NCBI GenBank assembly: GCA_904387375.1
Contig: CAJFLE010000028.1
Location: forward strand, 1 to 40,122
From: Candidatus Protoclostridium gallicola
Lineage (GTDB): Bacteria > Bacillota > Clostridia > Christensenellales > Pumilibacteraceae
Direction of reading: 5' to 3'
Length of the DNA stretch: 40,122 bases
The translations under genes were made by a program, and so were the position numbers. Position 1 is the stretch's first letter, and each line of letters opens with the position of its first letter. This document shows positions 16,416-23,668 of the stretch, one piece after another. Under the pieces are notes generated by a model. The model worked only from the letters and a program-made list of their open reading frames with translations. It ran no database searches and was not told where the DNA came from.

Positions 16416-17483
16416 TTAGTTGCAAATAAGCAGTTCGTTTATCTTACCTCGTTTTTCTGCATTGCTATTTATCATTCGTGTAGCTGATACTCTATGAATC
16501 CTGTACGATTTATATAAATCGTCAAAGAAGTTATCATCAGGATTTACATTTTTCGGGTCGGAATTGCTTAAAACGATTTTTGCGCCCGCTTCATTTATCT
16601 CATCGATAAACTTTGCAAGCCTTATTTGCTCATTGTCGTCAAAAGCATCACTATTGTACGAGGTAAATCCCGAAGTTTCAGAAATTGGGCGATACGGCGG
16701 ATCTAAGTAAACAAATGTCTTGCTATCAATAAATGACTGTGACAATGTATAATCACCGCAAATAATCGTTACGTTTTGTAATGCAGAATGAATATTACGA
16801 AGATTTTCAGCATCGCAAATCGTCGGATTTTTATATGCCCCCATCGGGACATTGAATAAACCTTTACGATTAACGCGATATAAGCCATTGAAACAAGTCT
16901 TGTTTAAGAAAATAAAGTAAGCCGCTTTCTCAATTGACGTTTTATTATTTAATTCCACTGAATTGAATTTATCACGAATATTGTAATAATAATACTTTCT
17001 TCCGTTAGTATCAAGAGGTAGAAAAGTCATTTGCATATCATCAAGTCGTTTAATAAGCGCTTCGACATCTTGTTTAATTGCAGTGTAGGCATTGATTAAT
17101 TCGGAATTAATGTCGCTAATATAAAGTTCTTCGAAATTGTATCTCGAAAGAACATTAAAAAATAAAGCCCCTCCCCCAACCATCGGTTCGGCATACTTAG
17201 TTAAAGTCTTTTCACCGTCGGAAGGCAACATCTTTTCAATTTCATCGACTAACTGTCCTTTTCCGCCCACCCATTTAACAAATGGTTTCAGTTCGACTTT
17301 ATGTATCTTTTCATATCGCACGGTTCGTTTGTCAATCGGCTTTTCGGCGTCGGCGGGTATAATCCACATATTTCCGACCATCATTGCACCGGATATACGT
17401 GCTTCTGAACAAAGGATAGCAACGCGCCTTTGTGAGATATTCCACTTCTCTGCTGCTTCTTTCGCAGAAATGTAACTTAACAT
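16416..17483 (-). CDS. dam: Dam-family adenine methylase fused to helix-turn-helix
   Basis: GATC-type DNA adenine N6-methyltransferase of the DpnM/Dam class, 355 residues. Motifs are PFVKWVGGKGQL (67-78), the AdoMet site YAEPMVGGGALFFN (97-110), FNGLYRVNRKGLFNVPMG, and catalytic DPPY (261-264). Residues 1-55 form an extra small helix-turn-helix of the excisionase/MerR-like type (SAKEAAEKWNISQRRVAILC, with a short wing), absent from ordinary DpnM. It may regulate the operon or guide target binding. It is the first gene, with its own promoter and GAGG ribosome site, so protection is made before the endonucleases, as expected. Confidence 0.9.
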   Translation of the reverse strand: MLSYISAKEAAEKWNISQRRVAILCSEARISGAMMVGNMWIIPADAEKPIDKRTVRYEKIHKVELKPFVKWVGGKGQLVDEIEKMLPSDGEKTLTKYAEPMVGGGALFFNVLSRYNFEELYISDINSELINAYTAIKQDVEALIKRLDDMQMTFLPLDTNGRKYYYYNIRDKFNSVELNNKTSIEKAAYFIFLNKTCFNGLYRVNRKGLFNVPMGAYKNPTICDAENLRNIHSALQNVTIICGDYTLSQSFIDSKTFVYLDPPYRPISETSGFTSYNSDAFDDNEQIRLAKFIDEINEAGAKIVLSNSDPKNVNPDDNFFDDLYKSYRIHRVSATRMINSNAEKRGKINELLICN

Positions 17484-17511
17484 ATCTTATACCTCAAAAT
17501 TTTATGTTTCT

Positions 17512-17540
17512 ATTATATTCTAAATCGCGAATAATAGCAA
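17512..17540 (-). promoter_or_regulatory. Promoter of the defence operon
   Basis: TTGCTA (17535-17540), 17-base spacer, TATAAT (17512-17517) on the minus strand, 28 bases before the dam start. Confidence 0.75.
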
Positions 17541-17616
17541 GTAAATCTTTATTGGTATTGGTCAGTAATATAAATTTTCAGAATACATGATAATTAATAA
17601 ATCAATTATAAATAAT

Positions 17617-17663
17617 AAAAAGATCCAAACCATCCGTTTGACAGATTAAATTCGGATCTTTTT
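17617..17663 (-). terminator. Terminator of tRNA-Ser
   Basis: AAAAAGATCC and GGATCTTTTT (10 bp) enclose a 27-base loop right after the CCA end on the minus strand and end in T5. Confidence 0.75.
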
Positions 17664-17752
17664 GGCGGAGGCGGAGGGATTCGAACCCCCGTGAGCTGTT
17701 GACTCAAACGGTTTTCAAGACCGCCTCGTTATGACCGCTTCGATACGCCTCC
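17663..17752 (-). tRNA. tRNA-Ser(UGA), CCA encoded
   Basis: On the minus strand GGAGGCG pairs with CGCCTCC in the acceptor stem, followed by discriminator G and an encoded CCA. The anticodon loop reads CTTGAAA, giving anticodon TGA. A long variable arm (GTTTGAGTCAACAGCTCAC) identifies a serine tRNA, and the T loop is TTCGAAT. The AT-rich defence island ends about 150 bases beyond its 3' end. No repeat of the tRNA 3' end was found on the far side. Confidence 0.96.
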
Positions 17753-17782
17753 GCGGGTTTGCGGCACTGTGCCGCAGTTGAA

Positions 17783-17812
17783 ATTATAGCAGATACGGAA
17801 TAAAAATGTCAA
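17783..17812 (-). promoter_or_regulatory. tRNA-Ser promoter
   Basis: TTGACA (17807-17812), 18-base spacer, TATAAT (17783-17788) on the minus strand. The remaining 17813-18019 holds no gene or clear signal. Confidence 0.75.
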
Positions 17813-18019
17813 GCGGCAGCGCGACGGAAAAACGCCTGCCGCTTCCGGAAATACGTATATATACCGCCGCCATATATCATACCTAATATACCACGAATAT
17901 ATTTCGGCATGTCTGCCGCCGGCAGGAATATTTCTCCGGCAAATATTTATAGGCAAACAGACGAGCCGCGAAAGCGTCGGGCACGGGTTTTTCCGCGGCA
18001 GGTACCGATCCGTTTATAT

Positions 18020-18058
18020 AAAAAAGTTTCCCGCGCCGCGAAATGCGGTACGGGAAAC
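18020..18058 (-). terminator. Terminator of the flavin reductase-like gene
   Basis: GTTTCCCG and CGGGAAAC (18026-18033, 18051-18058) with an inner CCGC/GCGG pairing, followed by T6 on the minus strand. It lies about 45 bases after the stop. Confidence 0.8.
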
Positions 18059-18100
18059 GCTCTTTTAGTCGGATTGTGAGGGGATAGCCCGCCTTCCGCG

Positions 18101-18598
18101 TCAGTGCTTTTTGCCGAACGAGCTTCTGACGATCTCGCCGAAGAACAGCGTGTGGTATTCCCTGTCGATGTACATGTCCTTGGCGATGGTGGGATTGAGC
18201 TTGCTTGCGTGCATTTCGGCGGTATAGACGACTTTGCATTCCAGCTGTATAGCGCACTCCTCGATAGCCACCGAGTTGATCAGCTTCGCGGGGACGGCGT
18301 GGAAACCGAATTCCTTGAACTTATCGAACTCGCGGCCGGACATATTGGAGCAGCGGAGCAGCTGCGTGGTCATGTCCGAGGTCGGAATATTCACGACGAA
18401 GCTCTTGTTTTTGGTGATGAGGTCGTGCGAATATTTCTTTTTGCGAACGGGAAGCACGAAAACGTCGCGGTTCCACATGCGGCCGAGCGTGCCCCACTTC
18501 GTGTTCATTATGTTTACTTTGTCGCCGCTGCCGCAGCTGATGAACACTCCGCCCATCTTGATGGCGTTCATTACTATATTTCTCTGTCTGTCAGTCAT
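18101..18598 (-). CDS. Flavin reductase-like FMN-binding protein
   Basis: Protein of 165 residues of the flavin reductase-like split-barrel family. Typical features are the early GGVFISCGSGDKVNIMNTKWGTLG, where FMN-binding members carry (T/N)xx(S/T)xx(W/S), the strand VFVLPVRKKKYSHDLITKNKSFVVNIP, and the late CAIQLECKVV and HTLFFGEIV. Such proteins reduce or bind FMN; physiological substrates are mostly unknown. TAAGGAGAAAAC precedes the ATG. It is monocistronic, with promoter TTGACA-17-TAAGAT. Confidence 0.85.
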   Translation of the reverse strand: MTDRQRNIVMNAIKMGGVFISCGSGDKVNIMNTKWGTLGRMWNRDVFVLPVRKKKYSHDLITKNKSFVVNIPTSDMTTQLLRCSNMSGREFDKFKEFGFHAVPAKLINSVAIEECAIQLECKVVYTAEMHASKLNPTIAKDMYIDREYHTLFFGEIVRSSFGKKH

Positions 18599-18621
18599 AA
18601 GTTTTCTCCTTATCCGAAACT

Positions 18622-18650
18622 ATCTTAACACTAATCGCGGATATTGTCAA
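18622..18650 (-). promoter_or_regulatory. Promoter of the flavin reductase-like gene
   Basis: TTGACA (18645-18650), 17-base spacer, TAAGAT (18622-18627) on the minus strand. Confidence 0.75.
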
Positions 18651-18759
18651 GTGAAAGAATATTCACAATCGGACAATACGGATATATTACCGCCGGAGCC
18701 GCGGCGTTACTCTTTTTTCCGGAATAAGTCATATTTTCGTATTTTCGCGCATAATGCGG

Positions 18760-19395
18760 TCAGACGAGAGGCGAAAGACGGGGTTTGTTGCCCTTTCTCG
18801 GATAGCCTTTCGGCGACGGCGACGTTTTGCGCACGACGATTATGGTGCGCTTTATGTCGTCAGTAAGCTTTATTTCGTCCGTTCTTTCGATTTCTCCGCC
18901 CAGCAGTTTAATCGCGCGCCCGGCTTCCTTTATTTCTTCCCCGCAATCCGCGGCTTTATACGCCACCAGCGCCCCGCCTGTCCGTACGAACGGCAGACCG
19001 TATTCCGCCAGCACCGCGAGTCTGGCGACCGCGCGCGCCGTCACGGTATCGTACGCGCCGAAATCCTTCAAATCCTCTATGCGCGTGTGCACCGCTCTGA
19101 TACCGGTCATTTCCAATGCGTCTATGACCGCGGAAAGATAATTAACCTTCTTTCCCACGCTGTCCGTCATGGTCACGTCCAGCTCCGGCTTTTCCGTTTT
19201 CAGCACCAGCGCCGGAAACCCCGCGCCGCTGCCTATGTCCAGCACCCTGCCGTTTACGTACGGCAGACCGAGCATGCTGTCGCGGACGTGCTTGACGAGA
19301 TAGTCCTCGTATCCCTTTATGGCGGTCAGATTGAAACGGGAGTTGTATTCGGTAAGCAGGTTATACAGTTTTTCGTAGATTTTTTCGTTGTTCAT
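18760..19395 (-). CDS. rsmG: 16S rRNA (guanine527-N7)-methyltransferase RsmG
   Basis: Methylates N7 of G527 in 16S rRNA using S-adenosylmethionine. It has 211 residues, slightly short for the family but complete. The N-terminal YNSRFNLTAI is followed by HVRDSML, the AdoMet motif VLDIGSGAGFPALVLK, MTDSVGKKVNYL, and TARAVARLAVLAEY; the C-terminal tail YPRKGNKPRLSPL is diagnostic. In Firmicutes rsmG lies near the origin beside parA/parB, and here a DnaA-box cluster is directly upstream. A DnaA box overlaps the -35 area of a possible promoter (TATAAT at 19456-19461). No Shine-Dalgarno site is seen. Confidence 0.95.
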   Translation of the reverse strand: MNNEKIYEKLYNLLTEYNSRFNLTAIKGYEDYLVKHVRDSMLGLPYVNGRVLDIGSGAGFPALVLKTEKPELDVTMTDSVGKKVNYLSAVIDALEMTGIRAVHTRIEDLKDFGAYDTVTARAVARLAVLAEYGLPFVRTGGALVAYKAADCGEEIKEAGRAIKLLGGEIERTDEIKLTDDIKRTIIVVRKTSPSPKGYPRKGNKPRLSPLV

Positions 19396-19396
19396 G

Positions 19397-19715
19397 ATTT
19401 TTAAGGCGCGTTTTTTATATTTTATTATTTTAAGTTTTTAATATTAAAAGTTAATATTATAGGCGGTTGAAATGTGGATAACCGGAAAAAACACAAAATG
19501 TAGCGGTTTGTTATGATTTTATGTCCCAGTATATTGAAAATTTTATCCACATCGCTGTCAACCGGCGGACCGGAAAAAGGTCTTTTTCCCTGTGGATAAC
19601 TCATGCGGCGCAGCCGGTGCCGTCTGCCGTAAAAACGGATTTTTCCGGATATTGGGACGAGTTATCCACAAGTTATCAACAATGTGTATAAATTAAGGCA
19701 CATCGGTGTGTATAA
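19397..19715. other. DnaA-box cluster with AT-rich element, possible oriC part
   Basis: Perfect TTATCCACA boxes lie at 19473-19481, 19543-19551, 19591-19599 and 19662-19670, in mixed orientation. Near matches lie at 19673-19681 (TTATCAACA), 19683-19691 and 19707-19715 (TTATACACA on the minus strand). Next to them, 19400-19460 is almost pure A/T and could be the unwinding element. Seven boxes in under 250 bases is the density of an origin. It also covers the rsmG upstream region, so DnaA may control rsmG. Confidence 0.75.
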
Positions 19716-19732
19716 CTTATTTTTCCGCTTTT

Positions 19733-20269
19733 TCAGGTGTCGTGTTCGTAAAAATAAAGGGTCTGATCATCGCAGTCGTAAGCCGCGATCCAGCAGTTGG
19801 TCGAATATTCTTTCGTGTCGAATACTTCCGGATCGAACGATTCCTGCTGCTTGTCGTAGCAGGCGTAATAGCCGTCGGTTATTTCCGCGGCGGAGAAAAA
19901 GCCGTTGGAATAGAATATATCCGAGGCTCTTCCGAACATCGGAGCGGGCCGCCAGTTTTCCGTTTCCGCGAGCAGCGAGGAGAGAAGCGCGCCGTTCTCT
20001 TCGTCGAAAGTCATCACCATGGCGGTGCTGCCGTCGCCGTGGAAACCGCCGTGCGTGTCCTGGTATATGGCGGTTTCGCAAGGCGGCACTTCGGTGAATC
20101 CGGTCAGTGCGCCGAACTCTTTGCGGCAGTCAACCGATGAGTCGTCGAAAGCCATGGAACATGTAAAGAGCGCGAAATAGCATGAAAACGGCATCACAAT
20201 GCTTACGCACAGCATTATCGCGAGGGCGAGCGACACGTATTTTATAATGTTTTTCGCCGTTTCGTTCAT
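19733..20269 (-). CDS. Hypothetical protein with N-terminal transmembrane helix
   Basis: Protein of 178 residues, no family recognised. One hydrophobic helix (about residues 9-37) suggests export with the rest outside. The outer part is acidic, rich in Tyr, Phe and Cys (Cys48, Cys64, Cys137, Cys158, Cys165), so disulfides are possible. Its ATG overlaps the stop of the helix-turn-helix gene (ATGA), so it is the third gene of that operon. Confidence 0.6.
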   Translation of the reverse strand: MNETAKNIIKYVSLALAIMLCVSIVMPFSCYFALFTCSMAFDDSSVDCRKEFGALTGFTEVPPCETAIYQDTHGGFHGDGSTAMVMTFDEENGALLSSLLAETENWRPAPMFGRASDIFYSNGFFSAAEITDGYYACYDKQQESFDPEVFDTKEYSTNCWIAAYDCDDQTLYFYEHDT

Positions 20270-20475
20270 TCTTCGTCCCCGCGGTATTCGAGAATGTCTC
20301 CGGGCTGGCAGTCAAGCGCGCGGCAGACGGCGTCCAGCGTTTCGAAGCGTATGCCTTTGGCTTTGCCGTTTTTGAGAACGGAGATATTGGCTATGGTGAT
20401 GCCCACTTTTTCTGCGAGCGCGGTCACGGACATTTTCCGTCTGGCAAGCATTACGTCGAGATTTATAGCTATCAT
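20266..20475 (-). CDS. Small XRE-type regulator (YozG-like)
   Basis: Regulator of 69 residues, nearly all a Cro/CI helix-turn-helix: INLDVMLARRKMSVTALAEKVGITIANISVLKNGKAKGIRFETLDAVCRALDCQPGDILEY. This subfamily (B. subtilis YozG-like) is usually encoded with a DUF2975 membrane protein, as here. The start is taken as ATG of MIAINLD; one five codons upstream is possible and would overlap the DUF2975 gene. A palindrome repeated upstream of the operon is a likely operator. Confidence 0.88.
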   Translation of the reverse strand: MIAINLDVMLARRKMSVTALAEKVGITIANISVLKNGKAKGIRFETLDAVCRALDCQPGDILEYRGDEE

Positions 20476-20482
20476 AACCGCC

Positions 20483-20962
20483 TCACACAAACGAATCGTT
20501 TTCTTCGCGCAGCAGCGCCGCCTTGTACACGAGATGGGACAGACAGCCTGCCGCGACGGCTATGACTATCCCCGCGAAGTCCACGAAGGCGAAAAACGCG
20601 AAAATAGAGGGCGAACTCGCGTCGATGAAAAAGAATACGGGATTGCCTATGAAAAGATACGCCGTGTCCGCGAGGGCGGCGTACATGACGTATTTCAGCC
20701 GCGCGGCGTTGCGGCGCGTGAACGTCAGGTCGCGGCCTATATCGCATGCGGCGTTCCAGCACCAGAACAGTACGAGGTAGCACGGCGCTGCGGTGGGAAC
20801 GAGAAAAACGAGCCAGGCCAGCGCCTGCCCGTCCGTCATCACGCCGTCGCGGACGTAGTCCATTCCCACGAAGGGCACGAACAGAAAGTACAGCAGCAGT
20901 CCGGCTATTCCCATCGCTATGATTATTATTTTCAGCCATACGGAAAGTTTGCGAAGAGTCAT
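20483..20962 (-). CDS. DUF2975-family membrane protein
   Basis: Integral membrane protein of 159 residues with four hydrophobic helices (about 8-28, 46-68, 85-108 and 118-145). It matches the DUF2975 pattern, including the basic stretch before helix 3 and the final VYKAALLREEN. The function is unknown; the family is nearly always paired with a YozG-like regulator, which follows after 7 bases. The start at MTLRKLSV has GGAGAAGCAAAC upstream; a longer version from 20992 lacks a ribosome site. Confidence 0.8.
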   Translation of the reverse strand: MTLRKLSVWLKIIIIAMGIAGLLLYFLFVPFVGMDYVRDGVMTDGQALAWLVFLVPTAAPCYLVLFWCWNAACDIGRDLTFTRRNAARLKYVMYAALADTAYLFIGNPVFFFIDASSPSIFAFFAFVDFAGIVIAVAAGCLSHLVYKAALLREENDSFV

Positions 20963-20982
20963 GTTTGCTTCTCCTTTCCGCA

Positions 20983-21036
20983 ATAATAACATAGATATTA
21001 TCGTAAGTCAATCAATTTTTATCGTTTTACGATAAA
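20983..21036 (-). promoter_or_regulatory. DUF2975 operon promoter with TTATCGT operators
   Basis: TTGACT (21006-21011), 17-base spacer, TATTAT (20983-20988) on the minus strand. TTTATCGT and ACGATAAA (8-bp arms, 21018-21036) form a palindrome just upstream, and a further TTATCGTAA (20998-21006) lies between -35 and -10. Placement suggests autorepression by the YozG-like protein. Confidence 0.65.
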
Positions 21037-21038
21037 TT

Positions 21039-22124
21039 TCAGTCTATAACGCCGCCGCCGAGACAGCGTTCGCCCGAGTAGAGCACGACGTACTGCCCCG
21101 GAGTGACCGCGCGCTGAGGCGAGTCGAAAGTTATTTCCGCTCCCCTCCCCCGCATGCGGACGGTGCAGGGCTGTTCAGGCTGGCGGTATCTCGTCTTGGC
21201 GGTGCAGCGGAAAGTCTGTTCCGCCGGCGCGCCGCCTATGAAGTTTATGTCCGGCGTGGTCAGCGACGAAGAAAACAGCCTGTCGTCCTCGCCGCAGGAC
21301 ACGATGAGTTCGTTGCGGCCGAGATCCTTGCCGACGACGAACCAGCGCCGGGCGGCGTAGTCCTTTTTGCCGCCTATGCCCAGCCCGCGCCGCTGACCGA
21401 GCGTATAATACATCAGGCCGTCGTGTCTGCCCACGACCGCGCCGCTCTCGTCCACTATGTTGCCGGGGCGTGCGGGAAGATAGTTCATCAGAAATTTTTT
21501 GAAATTACGCTCGCCGATGAAGCATATACCCGTCGAATCCTTTTTCTTCGCGACGGCGTCCAGCCCGTATCTTTCGGCGACGGCGCGCACTTCCGTCTTT
21601 TTCATTCTTCCGAGCGGGAATATTACGTCGGCGAGCTGCTCCGCCGTCACCTGATTGAGAAAGTACGTCTGATCCTTGCTCTCGTCCGCGGCTTTGATCA
21701 GGTACGACGTCGCGCCGTTTTCGGTTTTCACGTTGTGCCGCACGTCGCAGTAGTGACCCGTCGCGATATAGTCCGCGCCCAGCTCGCGGGCGTAATGCGC
21801 GAACGCGTCGAACTTTATTTCGCGGTTGCACAGCACGTCGGGATTGGGCGTCCTGCCCGCTTTGTATTCGGCGAGGAAATAGGAAAAAACGCGGTCCATG
21901 TATTCTTTCGCGAAATTGACCGAGTAGACGGGTATGCCGAGTCTGGAAGCGACGCTGCGCGCGTCCTCCCAGTCGTCGGCGGAAGTGCAGGCTCCGCCTT
22001 CCTCTTCCTCCCAGTTATGCATGAACAGCCCGACGACGTCGTAGCCTCTGTCTTTCAGCATCAGCGCCGCGACCGCCGAATCGACGCCGCCGCTCATTCC
22101 CACGACCGCTTTGTTCCTTTCCAT
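21039..22124 (-). CDS. mnmA: tRNA-specific 2-thiouridylase MnmA
   Basis: Thiolates U34 of tRNA-Lys, Glu and Gln with ATP and a persulfide sulfur. 361 residues, normal length. The PP-loop is [14 protein letters not shown], the first catalytic Cys is in [12 protein letters not shown], and the second is in [24 protein letters not shown] and the C-terminal barrel follow. The ATG at 22124 lies 6 bases after a predicted -10 box, so the message would be leaderless; no Shine-Dalgarno site is present. A TTG five codons upstream would lie inside the promoter spacer. Confidence 0.96.
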   Translation of the reverse strand: MERNKAVVGMSGGVDSAVAALMLKDRGYDVVGLFMHNWEEEEGGACTSADDWEDARSVASRLGIPVYSVNFAKEYMDRVFSYFLAEYKAGRTPNPDVLCNREIKFDAFAHYARELGADYIATGHYCDVRHNVKTENGATSYLIKAADESKDQTYFLNQVTAEQLADVIFPLGRMKKTEVRAVAERYGLDAVAKKKDSTGICFIGERNFKKFLMNYLPARPGNIVDESGAVVGRHDGLMYYTLGQRRGLGIGGKKDYAARRWFVVGKDLGRNELIVSCGEDDRLFSSSLTTPDINFIGGAPAEQTFRCTAKTRYRQPEQPCTVRMRGRGAEITFDSPQRAVTPGQYVVLYSGERCLGGGVID

Positions 22125-22130
22125 ACCCAA

Positions 22131-22159
22131 AGTATACAACAGCGCGGAAAAATAGTCAA
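22131..22159 (-). promoter_or_regulatory. mnmA promoter, leaderless geometry
   Basis: TTGACT (22154-22159), 17-base spacer, TATACT (22131-22136) on the minus strand, then six bases and the ATG. Transcription would start at or next to the start codon. Confidence 0.8.
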
Positions 22160-22309
22160 GGCAAATAAAAAAGCGCGTTTTTCGGGCTTAACGCGGCACA
22201 TTCATGAATGAATTTATAAAATATAAATGATAAATATTGATAAATATCAGTAGAAATGATATATTTAAAAGATATATTTAAAAAGTATTTATATTTTAAG
22301 GAGCAAGAT

Positions 22310-23128
22310 ATGAGAAAAACCGCAAAGCAGAATATTTTATATGTGATAGCCGGTATGTCGGCGATTTTTTTGCTCGTAGGTCTTTGTTTCGGAATAATAT
22401 GCCCGACGAAAATTATTCCGCTTAATGTGATGAATTTGTTTTACAACGGATATACGATGGCCGGAGCTTTAATAGATCCGGGACCTTCGACAATAATCAG
22501 ATCGATATTGGATATGTATGGAATCGACTGGCTTTATTTTATCATAGTAGTCGTAAGTTCACTTCAATTAATCGCCGGAATCGTAATGATTGTAACATTG
22601 GCATGTCATTATTTTTTCTCCTGCAGAGGGAAACGTCTGCTAACAACGGTTTCGGTGATTTCAGTTGCGTTCAATATTCTTTATGCGATACTTGGAATAA
22701 TTTGTTTTAGTATTTTCGTTAATTCGTCTATTGCCGATATTATTACAGATATGTACGGAATAAGCCAAAGCGCGGCCGAAAGTTTATACGGAGATCTTGA
22801 TTTTACTACGGTATGCTGGATTCCTGCGCTGATAACCGCGTTGTTGTTTTTATCATATTGCATTGCCAATACTTTCGTTCCGGACGATCTTGTTTTTCTT
22901 CACCGCGCGGGCAATCATATTCCGCCCGCTCCGCGCCGCACGGGTTCGTATGCGGAATACGATAATACGGCCGACACTCGTTCCGATATGGAGACGGCGG
23001 CTGCAGACGGCACCGATGTCAGCGAGGACGAAAAAATACGATTGCTTACAAAATATAAAGAATTGCTGGACAGCGGAACAATAACTCAAAGCGATTACGA
23101 CGCAAAGAAGAAAAAACTGATGGAATAA
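22310..23128 (+). CDS. Membrane protein with SHOCT domain
   Basis: Protein of 272 residues. Four hydrophobic helices (about 9-31, 78-105, 114-136 and 171-193) are followed by an acidic linker and a C-terminal SHOCT motif (EDEKIRLLTKYKELLDSGTITQSDYDAKKKKLM), a short helical module often found at ends of membrane or secreted proteins. The start has AAGGAGCAAGAT upstream; reading from 22256 would add 18 residues without a ribosome site. It lies on the plus strand against the local trend, and codons are more AT-rich than neighbours. The function is unknown. Confidence 0.75.
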   Translation: MRKTAKQNILYVIAGMSAIFLLVGLCFGIICPTKIIPLNVMNLFYNGYTMAGALIDPGPSTIIRSILDMYGIDWLYFIIVVVSSLQLIAGIVMIVTLACHYFFSCRGKRLLTTVSVISVAFNILYAILGIICFSIFVNSSIADIITDMYGISQSAAESLYGDLDFTTVCWIPALITALLFLSYCIANTFVPDDLVFLHRAGNHIPPAPRRTGSYAEYDNTADTRSDMETAAADGTDVSEDEKIRLLTKYKELLDSGTITQSDYDAKKKKLME

Positions 23129-23169
23129 AAAACGGGCGTTGCAAAAAAAAATTGCAACGCCCGTTTTTT
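23127..23169. terminator. Bidirectional terminator between convergent genes
   Basis: A perfect 18-bp stem (23127-23144 with 23152-23169) with A6 and T6 at the ends lies between the SHOCT gene and the zinc-ribbon gene, which converge here. Confidence 0.92.
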
Positions 23170-23175
23170 GTTTGT

Positions 23176-23622
23176 TTATCTGAATTTATGGCCGCAGTAG
23201 GGGCAGAATTTCTCGTTGCCCTCGATCTGCGCTCCGCAGGCGGGGCAGTGCGCGCCGTCGGGTGAAACGTCCTGAGTGTTTGCGTACGCATTACCATCCG
23301 AAACGCCAGAACTTCCGCCGTAGGACGCGGGCTCGTCGTGCCCGCCCAGCTCGAACGGGTCTATGTTATGCGTGCCGACGCCGGGAGGCGTGTCGAAGAA
23401 GTCGCGGCTGCCGCTGCCCGGGCTGCCGTTATAATAATGCTGCGGCGGCGGACGGCGGTCGCGGCGCTTATTGCGTTTGATCCTGCGCACGGCCGTTACT
23501 ATGGACGAGATCAGTATGGCGATGAACGCTATCGCGAAGATGACGAAATATACGACGAACATACCTTCGCTGAGGCTCGTATCCAGAAGCGATGACGATG
23601 AAATAATAATATCGTGTATCAT
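23176..23622 (-). CDS. Membrane-anchored zinc-ribbon protein
   Basis: Protein of 148 residues: one transmembrane helix (about 21-44), a basic stretch (RRIKRNKRRDRR), a flexible Pro/Gly/Ser-rich linker, and a C-terminal zinc ribbon CPACGAQIEGNEKFCPYCGHKF with two CxxC pairs. This architecture is common in Firmicutes and has no fixed function. GGAGGAAAC precedes the ATG. A TTGACA with a TATACT 18 bases on lies upstream. Confidence 0.8.
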   Translation of the reverse strand: MIHDIIISSSSLLDTSLSEGMFVVYFVIFAIAFIAILISSIVTAVRRIKRNKRRDRRPPPQHYYNGSPGSGSRDFFDTPPGVGTHNIDPFELGGHDEPASYGGSSGVSDGNAYANTQDVSPDGAHCPACGAQIEGNEKFCPYCGHKFR

Positions 23623-23668
23623 GTTTCCTCCGTATTTCAGTATATAACGGCGGCGGCCGTTTTGTCAA

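Noticed and set aside
12205-17665. Direct repeats (att) flanking the defence island
   Set aside because: The tRNA-Ser 3' end was compared with the sequence around 12205-12460 and no copy was found.
17729-18257. Minus-strand frames of 75 and 124 codons around tRNA-Ser
   Set aside because: They overlap the tRNA, its promoter and a terminator, and have no ribosome site or family.
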